Shown in pieces: positions 1-10,192 of a stretch of DNA of 64,000 nt. The DNA is taken from contig MU863942.1 in assembly GCA_033296885.1 (NCBI GenBank), forward strand, positions 1 through 64,000, given 5' to 3'. Origin of the DNA: Triangularia verruculosa. Its lineage: Eukaryota > Ascomycota > Sordariomycetes > Sordariales > Podosporaceae. Both the position numbers and the translations under genes were made by a program. Under the pieces are notes generated by a model. It was given only the letters and a program-made list of their open reading frames with translations, was not told the DNA's origin and did no database searches. The stretch's first letter is position 1. Each line of letters begins with the position of its first letter.

Positions 1-229
1 AACTTTAAAATATAATAAATTAAGAAGAGTTTTATAAACATTTTTTTATATATAAAAGTCTTTTACTATAGTTTAAATATACTTTTTATAATATATAATA
101 ATTCTTCGTATATAGTACCTTTTAATATAGTAGGGTATACTATAGTATAGTTTAATAAAGCTTTTTAATACCTTAAGCTTAGTTTTTACCGGTATTATAA
201 TAGGAGTCTTTTATTATAGTTTAAATATA
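1..229 (-). repeat. Terminal-inverted-repeat fragment, RIP-eroded, cut by window edge
   Basis: This stretch reads as the reverse complement of the left terminal repeat of the element that starts near 230. Both contain a block around an AAGCTTTTTAAT motif followed by a TTAGTTTTTACC-like end, and both contain a TAGTAGGGTATAC-like core. It abuts the next element head to head. Sequence is almost entirely A and T, and differences from the other copies are mostly C/T or G/A, as RIP produces. The left end lies outside the window, so it may belong to a full element. Confidence 0.5.
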
Positions 230-910
230 GTTTATTATAAAAATAGTAAAAACTAGGCCCGAAGGATTAAAAAGCTTAATTAAATAATAGTATAGTATAC
301 CTTACTATACTATATAATATAACGTACATAAGAATTACTATAAACTTGGAACTTCCGATATATTTACGTATATTTTAATATAAACGTTATAAAAAAGCTA
401 CGAAAATATATAAAGCGTTATATAAAGTATATTTAAACTATAATAAAAGACTTCTATATATAAAAAAAACACTTATAAAACTTTCCTAATTTATTTATAA
501 TAAAATTAATAACTTTTATATTAATTACTTATAAAATATTAACGAAAATATTTTAAAATACTAAATAATACTAAATAATATTAAAAGTATTTTACCGAAA
601 CTTAAAATCGCGTAGTATATATTTAAATACCTTTTATAAAGAAGATAATAAAAAAAATATTTAATATACTAATCCATTTTAAATAGGTAAACTTTACTAT
701 CTTTTTTTATATATTTAGTAAATTTAATTATAATAAATATACCGATTAGATATTTTAAAATATTATATTATTAAAGCGATATAAAGGAATTTTAAAGAAA
801 TAAATTTAATTATTAATAAAGCCAGAGTTTAGCCCGAGTTTAAGTTATATTATAATTAAGTAACGGGGAAGTAATCGAATATAGTCGGGAAGAAGTAACG
901 CTAAATGTCG

Positions 911-970
911 GAGTATATTAAAGGATGTCGGAGGATATCGGAGGATATCGGAGGATATCGGAGGATATTA
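911..970 (+). repeat. 10-bp minisatellite inside TIR element copy 1
   Basis: The unit GAGGATATCG occurs three times without a gap (931-960) and is flanked by variants GAGTATATTA, AAGGATGTCG and GAGGATATTA. A decayed version of the same array lies in copy 2 at about 3303-3360, so it belongs to the element. Confidence 0.8.
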
Positions 971-1105
971 AAGGATTAATTAATAGGTAAATATAAAAAT
1001 TAGTTATATTTTATTATAATATTAAATACCTATATTATAAGTTAAATATAGGCTTATAAAGTAATTAAAACTAACTACTCTATCTACTCGACCCCTACAT
1101 CCCCC

Positions 1106-1137
1106 CTACTCGCGAGGACCTAAGTCCTTACGAGTAG
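1106..1137. repeat. GC-rich imperfect hairpin in copy 1
   Basis: CTACTCGCGAGGAC at 1106-1119 faces GTCCTTACGAGTAG at 1124-1137 across a four-base loop. Twelve of 14 positions pair; the two that do not are C-to-T and G-to-A changes from a perfect palindrome. It is one of the few GC-rich islands in the block and recurs at 3491-3522. Confidence 0.7.
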
Positions 1138-1461
1138 AAATATAGTTTATATTATATATAATAGTTTTTCGTAGCTTTTTTATAATATTTATATTAAAGT
1201 ATATATAAGTATATCGGAAGTCCGAAAGTTTATATTAATTTTTAATATATAATACCTTTTAGTATAGTAGGGTATAATATACTATAGTTTAATAAAGCTT
1301 TTTAATACGCTCGGGCTAGTTTTTACTAGTGCTATAATAATAAATATATAATATTACGTAATATAATTTTAACTAATAATACCGGGTTATAAAGAAATTA
1401 ACGCCGAATATAGTATTATTAAAGAACTTTCTTTTTAAAACTTCGTTATTTTCAAATATAT

Positions 1462-1745
1462 TAGTTTTATTCTAAATAAATTAAGAAAAGTTTTATAGAT
1501 AGTTTTTATATATGTAGGAGTTTTTCATTATAGTTTCCATATACTTAATATAACGTTGAATAGTTCTTCGTAGTTTTTTTATAACGTTTATATTAAAGTA
1601 TATATAAGTATATTAAAAGCTTAAAGCTTTAAGGTAATTTTTAATATACAGTGCTTTTTAGTAAAATGCGGCATATTATATTACAGTTTAAGCTTTCTAG
1701 TGCGCTTAGGCTTAGCTTTTAATACTACTATAATAATATTATATA
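1462..1745 (-). repeat. Solo terminal-repeat fragment, RIP-eroded
   Basis: This repeats, in the right-end orientation, the terminal repeat of the neighbouring elements: a block near TTTATATTAAAGTATATATAAG (here about 1590-1611), then a TTAGTA core, then a GGCTTAGCTTTTAATAC-like end. It diverges from 1138-1345 mainly by transitions. No partner in left orientation lies next to it. The flanking 1746-2045 is AT-rich sequence in which I recognise nothing. Confidence 0.45.
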
Positions 1746-2333
1746 TAATATTACTTCATATACTATAATTAAGAAACTAAATATATAGTTTAATTATATA
1801 TTTATATAATCTTTTTATTTATATTAACAATATTATTTATATATTTATTATATATATTTAATTATATTTAATTATATTAAACATAATAATTTATATTAAA
1901 AATATCTATGCTTGCTTCTAATGCGGAGCGGAGTGGAGTTCCTTATATTAGAAAGTAAATTAACTTAGCTTACTTTTAAATAAGTATTTAAAGATTTTAA
2001 ATCTAAACTTCAGCGGTATATTTAATAATTATTTATATTAAAGTTAATAATTCTAATATCATCATAAAAATAATAAAAACTAGCCCAAAGCCCAAAAAGC
2101 TTCATCGAATAATAATACAATATACCCCACTATACTATATAGTATAGTATATATAAAAATTACCTTAAACTTCGGACTTCCGATATCCTTACGTATACTT
2201 TAATATAAACGCTATAAAAAAATTATAAAAAAATACGAAGTACTATATAAAGTATATTTAAACTATAGTAAAAAACTCTTATATATAAAAGAAAATACTT
2301 ATAAAACTCTTTTTAATTTATTTACTATAAAAT

Positions 2334-2348
2334 TAATAACTTTTATAT
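2334..2348 (+). repeat. 15-bp target-site duplication, left copy
   Basis: TAATAACTTTTATAT is identical to 2868-2882. In element copy 1 the same 15-mer occurs once, directly followed by TAATTA, so it is pre-insertion sequence that was duplicated. Confidence 0.8.
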
Positions 2349-2435
2349 ATCCTATAACGTAGTAGTATACGCTTAAGGATCTTTTAATTACTATTTATAA
2401 TTAAAAGATAGTAGGTTCGATTCCTACGTAAGATA
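2349..2435 (+). pseudogene. tRNA-like head of the SINE (degenerate tRNA)
   Basis: The acceptor strand 2349-2355 pairs with 2428-2434 at six of seven positions, counting one G-T pair; the one mismatch is C-A, as a G-to-A RIP change would make. A short D-arm can be drawn at 2358-2371. The T-arm GTAGGTTCGATTCCTAC (2411-2427) has a perfect 5-bp stem and a canonical 7-base loop. A normal anticodon arm cannot be drawn; instead 2379-2390 and 2398-2409 form a 12-bp stem closed by a seven-base loop. I do not call an amino-acid identity. Confidence 0.55.
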
Positions 2436-2634
2436 ATAAAGTTAGCTTTTTATTAATTATAAAAGGCTAATAAATAGTAGGATAGTAATTTATTTATACT
2501 ATAACCCTCTATAAGTTAATTAAATAGTTTTAACCTCTGGGTATTGACCGCCCTGAATAATTATAGCCGTTAATATTATACCTCCCTTATAAGGCCCATA
2601 AGGTAGGTCCTATAAGTAGTAAAAGCCGAGGCTC

Positions 2635-2659
2635 CTATAGGGCTAAAGAGGCCCTATAG
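2635..2659. repeat. Perfect 9-bp hairpin in SINE body
   Basis: CTATAGGGC (2635-2643) and GCCCTATAG (2651-2659) are perfect inverted repeats around a seven-base loop. The arm keeps four G/C bases in a block where most have been lost. Confidence 0.75.
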
Positions 2660-2867
2660 TATACTAAATTCCTATAATTTAGAAAGTAGGGTAGTAAACT
2701 TTAGGGAGTAAAGTAGAAGGGTTTTTATCTTTAAGAAGATTTCCTTTAAAATATAATACCTTTACGGCTTATATAGTTACCTTCGCTAATTATATAAGAG
2801 AGTATATAGTTTTATACTTAGGTATATAGTAACATATAAGTACTATCGATAAATAGTCTTAAGTTAA

Positions 2868-2882
2868 TAATAACTTTTATAT
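2868..2882 (+). repeat. 15-bp target-site duplication, right copy
   Basis: Identical to 2334-2348 and followed by TAATTA, exactly as the single copy in element copy 1 is. This fixes the right border of the insertion at 2867. Confidence 0.8.
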
Positions 2883-3490
2883 TAATTATTATTAAAAGAT
2901 TAATAAAAATATTTTAACGAATTAAATAATACTATATAATATTAAAAGTATATTACCGAAATTTAAAATCCCGAAGTATATTATTAAATACCTTTTAATC
3001 ATTAAACTTTATTACTTTAAAATTTTTAATAATACTAAAATAATTATAATTATAAAAAAGATAATTAAAAAAATACTTAATATATTAATTAACTTTATAT
3101 AAATAAACCTTTTTTTTTTTACTTATTTAGTAAATTTCTTCATAATAAATATATTATATAAATATTAAAAAATATCGGAAAGTTATAATAATATAAAGGA
3201 ATTATAAAGGAATAGGCCAAATCAATAATACAGCCCGAATATAAGCTATATTATAATTAGGTAATAAAAAAGTAATCGAATATAGTTGGAAAAAAGTAAT
3301 AATATCGGAGTATATTAAAGGATATCGGATAATATCGGAGGATATTGGAGAATATTAAAGAAATAAATAATAATAAATATTAATATTAGTTGTATCGTTA
3401 TAATATTATGAAGCCTATAACGTTAGTTAAATATAGGCCTATAAAGTAGCTAAAATTAACTATTTTACCTGCTCGACCCTTACGTCCCTC

Positions 3491-3522
3491 CTACTCGCGA
3501 GGACCTAAGTCCCTACGAGTAG
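3491..3522. repeat. GC-rich imperfect hairpin in copy 2
   Basis: CTACTCGCGAGGAC (3491-3504) faces GTCCCTACGAGTAG (3509-3522), the same structure as 1106-1137 in copy 1 with one base different. The preserved arms in both copies stand out against heavily mutated flanks. Confidence 0.7.
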
Positions 3523-3845
3523 ATAACTTTAATATATAATATATTATAAAGGATATTATATATATTTCTTTTATATATAGAGTATTATTTTTATAACTTA
3601 AATATATTTTATATAGCGTTTAGTAACATATTATATATTCTTTATTATTTACTATTATCGTTATATTTAAATATATATAAATATATCTGAAGTTATAGTT
3701 CTTAAGAAAATTCTTTAGCACCGAGTATACGTTAATATAGCAGGGCATATTATTATAGTAGTGCATATTATTATAGTAGTTTAAGAAAACTTTATAATTT
3801 GGACCTAGCTTTTGTTTTTTTATTATATTACAATAATAATCTATA

Positions 3846-4249
3846 ATCACTCTATCTATACGTCGCTTTAGTGCTGTAATATAATTTATTTGTAAACTGG
3901 AAATTACGGCTATATTCCACTACCCGCAGAGACTGAGGGGGGTTTCTACTTCCGTATGTGATGGCATCCGTTGAGCAAGGGATTTTATTTTAACCGTGCA
4001 TCATTTATGTAGAACATAAGCTAGTATTGTTAGTACCGAATTCCGGTAAAGTTACAATAACCTCTTTGGTCCTTGTTGCAAAAACCCCTAGCTGGTGCCA
4101 CGCTCAATCAAACCGGCTAAATCTGTTCTGCGACACCTTCAGAGCAACCTGTCCTTTCTGTCACGGCTTCCCCTTTGCATTTCCTATTTATATGCTAACG
4201 GAAGCTCTAGCAACTCCTTGTGTATATAGTAGCTTTCAAATTGCACAGC
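3846..4249. other. Transition from RIP block to genic DNA; promoter of PDI-like gene
   Basis: Base composition changes from nearly pure A/T to mixed sequence at about 3890-3910. A chance reading frame from 4027 overlaps the true gene start in another frame. I see no second gene and no distinct promoter motif. Confidence 0.6.
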
Positions 4250-5648
4250 ATGAGAAATCGACTTCGTTCTTTGGCTGTTTTAACAGCCTCTGTAACCACC
4301 TCAACCGCCTGGAGGCATACTAGTGAGCTGCAGCTAAGACAGGCTCTCGCGTCGAGTGCATACACATTGGTTGCGTGCAAGTTGCCAGATGGTCTCTGCT
4401 TACTCGCTTACACGTACTGACACCGTCTCCCAGTCATTCTGGTACAATTCACTTCCCCGTTTATTGAATCATGATAGTCATAACAAAGTTAATGACTTTT
4501 TTCCACAAATAGCCCTCACAGTAAGTAAGCTTGCCTATCGAACATCTAGAGTTAGTGCTTTGTTCGCTAATTGTCTTAATAGAACGACCAGTCAGGACCT
4601 TGAACAAGAATGGCTGTCCCTCCAGGAAGCCGAGGAGGATGACGACAACATTGTTAGCTTTGACTGTGCGCTTCATGAAGCATACTGTAGGGACCTTGAA
4701 GTGACATCATACCCCACCATCAGAATGTATCACCGAGACGGCAGAGTGGATCAGTATCGAGGTGAACGCAAGGCAAGAGAGTACAGTTGATGCCCCCCTC
4801 CCTGGCACCCTTCATAAACACGAACCATGCCTAATACGGCTTAACCATTTACACAGACTCGCCATGTTCCGCAATCGCGTCATCCGCCCCTACTTTCTTG
4901 AAGCCGACGCTCAGTTGCTTGAACACTTCATCCTTCTGGATGACGTGGTAATCATGATGCAGCCTCTCGCCCAGTCTGATAACTGGGATCTGTACGACCG
5001 TTTCACCGCTCTGGCAAAGAAGTATCGGGACCAGTTCACCTTTCTGATGGGCCCCTCGATCCGAGACAGCGCTTCTGCCGCTATTGTTTGCTACAACAAT
5101 CTCGACGACTTGAAGCACACTGCTCCTGATGTCCAGTCTGCTCGAGCGCTTGAGGACTTCGTAGCTCTATGTGCTGAGCCTCTTATTCCTGACTTGACGC
5201 TGGATAACAAGGAAAAATATATCTCGGTGAGTACCTGTGTTTGCATTCCGTGTACATATGCGTCGATAGACTCAGGATGGATGCTCAATGGCAGCAGACA
5301 GGGAAAAGTCTTCTTCACTACTTCGCCTCCACGAATGCGGAAAAGGAGGCCTACAGGGCCCAGATACGACCTTTGGCGAAGAAATTTGCCGAGAGCCTAC
5401 GCTTCACCATCACGGACACAAACACATATCCCGATATGTTAGCTACGATTGGAGCAATGGCAGGCATGACGGCAGCAATGGCGTTGGAGAACCTCACCAC
5501 AGGGGCTTTGTACGCCTTTCCCAGCAGTGGCAAACTCGAAGCGGATAATTTCGAGAGATTTTTGGGTGACATAAACAGCGGGAGACTTCAACCTATAGAC
5601 AGAAGCACAGCAGAGGAGCGACATCAGAATGGACATGATGAGCTTTAA
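4250..5648 (+). CDS. ER-retained PDI-family protein lacking a CxxC active site
   Basis: Exons 4250-4374, 4550-4780, 4857-5226 and 5298-5648 give 358 residues with every phase closing; the last acceptor could lie three bases earlier. Residues 1-20 are a signal peptide. A thioredoxin-like a domain follows, with a SYPTIRMYHRDG segment typical of PDI, then b and b' thioredoxin-like domains, and the protein ends in HDEL, the ER retrieval signal. Canonical PDI is about 500 residues with a-b-b'-a' domains and two CGHC sites. Here the second a domain is absent, and the expected CGHC position reads FANCLNRTTS, with no CxxC anywhere. It therefore cannot be a dithiol oxidase; a chaperone or client-binding role, as in redox-inactive PDI relatives, is inference. 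It lies 0.4 kb from the RIP block, yet its frame is intact. Confidence 0.8.
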
Positions 5649-5897
5649 ATCCGGTTGCGAGGGGTGAATGAGAGGGAGAGACGGGCAGCGGCAATCAAGG
5701 TGCATGTATTGCATGCAGATATAATCATCGTTGGCACAGCGGCCGAGTGTATATAGATTTAACAAGAGTGAAAACACACCGAAGCGATGAGCAAAAGAGA
5801 GACTAAGTGATGGCAAATCGGACGGGGGACCAGCCCCTGATAACTTGATGTAAGCCATGCGCATTATGTGTACCAATTCAGGAGCCCCTTTTCGATG

Positions 5898-8769
5898 TCA
5901 GTTGCCGGGTGCGCGCTCCAAAGGGATGAAGGGCTCGGTTGAAGATGGGTCAGCAGCAGGCGGCTTGTTAGACTCGACTCTTGGGACCATGACAGGGCTC
6001 AACCCTCCCCAAAACGCCGACGCGCCTGGGACCACACTTGCAACTGGCGTCTTCTGCAGCCCGAGACCTGTTAACAAAATAGAGGCTCCAAATTCAACGG
6101 CAGGAAATGGTAACGAGGCCGTGAGAGAAGCGAGGTTGAACCTCACCTCGGCGACGTCCCGGACGTTCCCCAGCCCCCGGAGTAGTCGGGAGGCCTCGGC
6201 GGCACCGGGATGACGGGCACTCATCGACGCTAGCTGCAGCGAACCGACGGTAACAAGGTCAGATGGTTGCGACGAAAAGACGGGAAACATGTCCGATTCC
6301 GCGTCCGATGAAGATACCTCATCCTGATCCAGTGGCGTGCTGGACAGAAAACTACAGCCGCTCGCTCGCCGACTTTGCTCGCTGCTAGAAAATCCCGGAG
6401 AGAGAGCCGAGACACAAGAAAATCGGCGATGAGCAATTCGGTTGCTCTGTCCTCCCGTATTTGGCGATAAGGGCTCAGAAGCCGATGAACAAAGTCCAGG
6501 ACGCGGAGCTGATGTTTGGGCCAGTTGGTCCCCAAGAACCCCTAATTTGGAGGAGGCTGTATCCAGTGGTGATTGATATCCGGTATGTGGAGACAAGCTC
6601 GATGGAGATTCAGCGAGACCTTGCTGGCCCGAAACAGGGCTGACGGCCGACGTCAGTTGATACAGTACAGCAGTGAAGACCATATACGGCAACAATGGCG
6701 GCAGATACGTGAGAGAGTGCCGAGTCTGGTAGCTGCCAGTGAGTGATATGATGGACTCCGAGGCTTTGTGGCAAATACTACCGGGTGTGGCGGCATCAGG
6801 CAGTTTGGGGGGCAAACCATCCACGAGGCTTGTTGAGCTTGAGACGAAGGGCCGCATCAAGTTGAGCATACAGAAATGGTACCATATCCTAACGGGCAAA
6901 ACACCAAAAGGTCAGCATTTCTTCCCGTAGCTTAGACCGGACCTGGTGTCCAGCAAGGCATGGGTGGGGGGATCATTTACTGTGCAAGCAGTATGTCTTG
7001 TGTGGGATTGAGAGATGGTGGAGACGATTCAGTGAACTGACGATATGAGCGAACGCATCTGTCATAAGCGCCTTCGAGATCATTGGCAGTCATGGCCCGG
7101 GAGTAGTTGTAGGACAGAAACGTATGTGACGTCTCCGTGACCTCAAAGACAAACCGCGAGGATGGCGGACAAAAACGAAGCTCCGCAAAGAACTGCGTCT
7201 GAAGCGCGATGCCTGAAGACAAAGTCAGTCAACTGGCCGCGAGAACTCCCACAAAAACTGGATGCGCATAGCCAACAGTACCTCGTTCCACCCGTGTCTG
7301 TGGAGTGTCCTCGTCCAGACCCACGGGATTAGATTGAAGCCGTATAAACAACGGACCAGCCTTTGGCTCGAGATCTCCTGTCAAGAGGCGAAGAAACCTG
7401 GTACGTTGAGATTGATCAGGTTAGCATGGACCTCCACTGGCACCGGGACAACACACCTCATCAAGGAAAAGACGCCGCAATATGCCAGTGCTCGTACAAC
7501 CCTGAAATCTTCGTTACCCTTCACGTCCGTGTCGCGAGAACTCAGGACGAAGTGGACTGATGCCCTAACGGACTCGCGGATGAGCGTTTCTGCCTCCTCA
7601 TCATTTCCTTGGCTCATCTCTCCCAATGCAAGTATCCCAAGAGCCTGTATACTTGGCAAATTCACGTGGTCAGTCTCGGCGGCTAGTAGTCTCTTTGCCT
7701 CGCCCACAAAGGCGTCACCAAAACTGATCCTAGAAATGAGCTGAGATGTGGCGTTGGATAGCCTACAAGAAGTGCCGAGGATGGCATTGACGAGGGCCTC
7801 CGAGCAGTATCGCGTTGTGCCCTCTCGGAAGTCACGGATGAAGTGCGAGTAAGATATTAGTGATAAACAGGGAAACGAGCCTGAAAAGAATCTCGAGAGA
7901 AGTCGCTGGATAAGATGCGTGTCCGAAGTAACAGTAGTCCACGCCCGCACAAGCGGCCCATGCGAGTTTGGATTGGGCATAAGAGAGCAGGCTGCGGGTA
8001 TTGTCATTTCCAGCGGAGGATTCAATGAGCGAGTGGCTTCGTCTCTGAACGGCAAAGGCGGGCTGACGAAGGTTCCATGTTTCTGTAATGATATACGGTC
8101 TCCTGGAGTGACCAGGTCAGTGGAGAAACTGGAGCGACAAGCTGCCTCCATGGCATTGGGGACACGGCAGACGTTGGCGCCACTGCTCCCCTCGTGACCC
8201 GGTCCATTGGCGATAGTAAACGCACCAAGGGCATCTGTTCCTGGTTCAGAAAGACTGCCGGTAGATAGCACCCCGATTTCAGACAGCGTTGGGACATAGC
8301 GCGACTGAAAAGGTGCGGACATGAGGCTATTGGGACCACTGACAGGCGTACCCCCCAGGAGACTTCTGTGGCCCGGTGAAGAATTGGACAAGCCCCTTAA
8401 TGAACGGATCCATTCTGCAATGGCATCGGGAGATTCATCAGCCCGCATGCGGTCCTGAACCACCTCCCATTGGTCCGGTTTGTTATCGACCAGTGCTTGA
8501 ATGACTGCCTCGCCTTGTCGTTGCTCAGCCCTCAGCCTTTCGATTTCGGATCGCAGGTGGTCTTTGGTCCTCCATTTCTTGTCCTCGTACAAGCACTCCT
8601 CACCCCTGGATCTGCATCGCCGACATGGTATCTGGCCATCACACTGACAAAACAGTGTTAGCAATACTTCCGAGCCTTCGCAGAAAAGAAAATGAGGGAT
8701 GTAGGTTACTTTGGTCCTCTTTTTGCGGCAGACCAAACATGCGTTTGGGGTGAGATGCTGTCTAGGCAT
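5898..8769 (-). CDS. Zn2Cys6 (zinc binuclear cluster) transcription factor
   Basis: Exons on the minus strand are 8769-8710, 8643-7457, 7397-7282, 7212-6981 and 6888-5898, giving 861 residues. The first intron splits the DNA-binding domain: CLVCRKKRTK is joined to CDGQIPCRRCRSRGEEC, restoring C-x2-C-x6-C-x5-C-x2-C-x6-C at residues 11-37. A predicted short coiled coil (DHLRSEIERLRAEQ) follows, then a fungal regulatory middle-homology region spread over exons 2 to 5, and a Ser/Pro-rich tail of about 230 residues. It should be a nuclear regulator binding CGG-type sites. Its target pathway cannot be read from the sequence, and no adjacent metabolic cluster suggests one. The 3' end converges on the PDI-like gene with 249 bp between. 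Confidence 0.85.
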
Positions 8770-10192
8770 CTTGTGACGGGAACACACAAAAAGCCCTGGA
8801 TAATTGGTCGTACTGGCACCCCATGCTTTGTTTCCAGAGAGATGGGCAATGATGGCCCCAGCACGGGGAGGTGTGCGAGGCGAGTAAAAGACCAGAGCCG
8901 CGGCTCGAGTATCGACCAATTGTGCGCTCTAAACAGTGACCCGCCGAGTCGAAGAGCAGGCCCATGGCAGCCCTGCTGCGCTGAAGATCACAACGCTGAA
9001 TTGAAGTTGGGGAGAGCAAATCAGAGGCGAATGTTGTCAAAGGAATCGGTCGAGGCCCATCAGCCAAGTCTTGGACAGCCGTTCGGGTAGAGAAGTCATA
9101 AGCATTGGGACCAACTAGGGTTAGTGATTCTGGACATGGGTGGCATGCGCGTGCTGCAAATCCAGTGACGTGCTGTTGAACCGAATCCAAGAGCTGGAAG
9201 AGACGACGGCGTACGGAAGTGAGCTTCCAACAGATATGTCGAAGCAGTTCTAACGTCCCGCGGCAACCCTGCTGGTGGACATGATAGCAAAGCCACGGAC
9301 CTTGGGGCTCATGCTCATGCTGATATTGAGGTGCTTCATCCAGTCACGACTGATATCTCTGACCAGGAGTCCCCTACTGCAGCCTTGCTCGGAGGTGAGG
9401 GGCTCGTTTTCCTTCTGGTATAGGTGACATGGAGTTTATTACCTAAATAGGTGACCTGCACTGAGCTGTCAGAAGACAGAGCGAAGAGGTGGGAACCATG
9501 ATGATTTGATGACGACAGACAGCCGTGCCGGGTACCGCATCTCTCTGCAACCTGGGCGCATCTTCACGTCGTGCCATTGGCTTCTCAGCGGAATCTCCAG
9601 GATCGTGCCATCGAGACTTTCCCCCCCTTGCCAAAAAAACAGCCAGCTCTACCGTGTCGTTGGGGATCTGGATGGGCGTAAATCGATAGCTGGATGTTGC
9701 GGTGCCATTGAAACACCTGGGAATGAACAGATGGCTAGGTGCAATAGATTATACGATGATGAATGTGAGTTATCAGCTAGTTTGCGAGGCAGTAGAGAAC
9801 CATGCAGTCAGTGCAACACCCGTGCAGAAAACGTCCCACGCATGGTGGAACACTTCAGCATCCGGGCTGTGGTTCGACGAAAAAGATACGCAACCCCACA
9901 GTGCCGAAGAGAATGTGTCGATTCCATCTCATTCACTGGGCAGGAACGGTGGACGTCAGCGTGAGCAGAGAAGACGAAAAGTAGGTGCCTACCCTAAGGT
10001 ACCTTATGGTGGTACTTGGGGTGGGCACGTGATAGTGGACCATGCCCCCACCTTATCTTTTCGCGGCCGGGATTTCTGCCAACTGTAGGCACCTTGGTGG
10101 ACAAGCAACACGTAAAAGTGCTTGCTTCTTGTTTGCAATTTCACCTGTTTCCAAGCACCCAGTGAGGCCGTCCGTCCCACTGTCTGTCCAAC
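8770..10192. other. Divergent intergenic region, transcription factor / uS19m
   Basis: About 1.4 kb between two divergent starts. Overlapping frames in 9506-10088 look like chance (arginine- and serine-rich, no domain). Near the uS19m start there is a 10-bp palindrome AAGGTACCTT at 9996-10005 and a CACGTG box at 10026-10031. Function of either is not shown. Confidence 0.5.

Larger units (their letters stand above)
230..1350 (+). mobile_element. RIP-eroded TIR element, copy 1 (empty site for the SINE)
   Basis: The left end (about 245-520) and right end (about 1138-1345) are imperfect inverted repeats of roughly 200-270 bp. The left starts with AGTAAAAACTAGGCCCG; the reverse complement of the right starts with AGTAAAAACTAGCCCGA. 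The interior shares, in the same order, several blocks with 2883-3530: a TTAAAAGTATTTTACCGAAA-like block, a 10-bp minisatellite and a GC-rich hairpin. No open reading frame survives. The structure fits a non-autonomous or fully degraded DNA transposon; ends are approximate and no host target duplication could be fixed. The segment around 507-530 is uninterrupted, unlike copy 2. Confidence 0.55.
2349..2867 (+). mobile_element. Putative tRNA-derived SINE, 519 bp, RIP-mutated
   Basis: The insertion is defined by a perfect 15-bp direct repeat and by the uninterrupted homologous site in copy 1 (about 507-530). Its first base is also the first base of the acceptor stem of a tRNA-like fold (2349-2435) carrying a consensus B box, GGTTCGATTCC at 2414-2424. 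This coincidence is what a Pol III-transcribed retroposon with a tRNA head predicts. The body (2436-2867) has no coding frame and is less AT-rich than its host around 2540-2720, with a 9-bp hairpin at 2635-2659. No clear poly-A or simple-repeat tail remains; the right end reads CTTAAGTTAA. Family-level identity is unknown. Confidence 0.65.
2046..3845 (+). mobile_element. RIP-eroded TIR element, copy 2, split by a SINE-like insertion
   Basis: The left terminal repeat at about 2060-2345 matches 245-515 for nearly its whole length, with changes mostly C/T and G/A. The interior from 2883 to 3530 matches 520-1137 of copy 1. The right terminal repeat (about 3530-3840) is more decayed. Removing the insertion at 2349-2867 plus one copy of its flanking repeat restores the copy-1 order. 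The same orientation of both copies makes this a direct repeat about 1.8 kb apart, which would itself be a RIP target. Confidence 0.55.

Noticed and set aside
911..970. Regular 10-bp spacing could suggest a CRISPR-like array
   Set aside because: Units are contiguous with no spacers and lie in a eukaryotic transposon-like element; it is a minisatellite.
2349..2435. Functional tRNA gene (loop CTTTTAA would suggest Lys)
   Set aside because: Acceptor stem has a mismatch, no normal anticodon stem forms, and it coincides with the edge of an insertion. A retroposon head explains it better.
9506..10088. Overlapping plus-strand frames of 128-152 codons
   Set aside because: They overlap in different phases, contain no recognisable motif and lie in the divergent promoter of uS19m.
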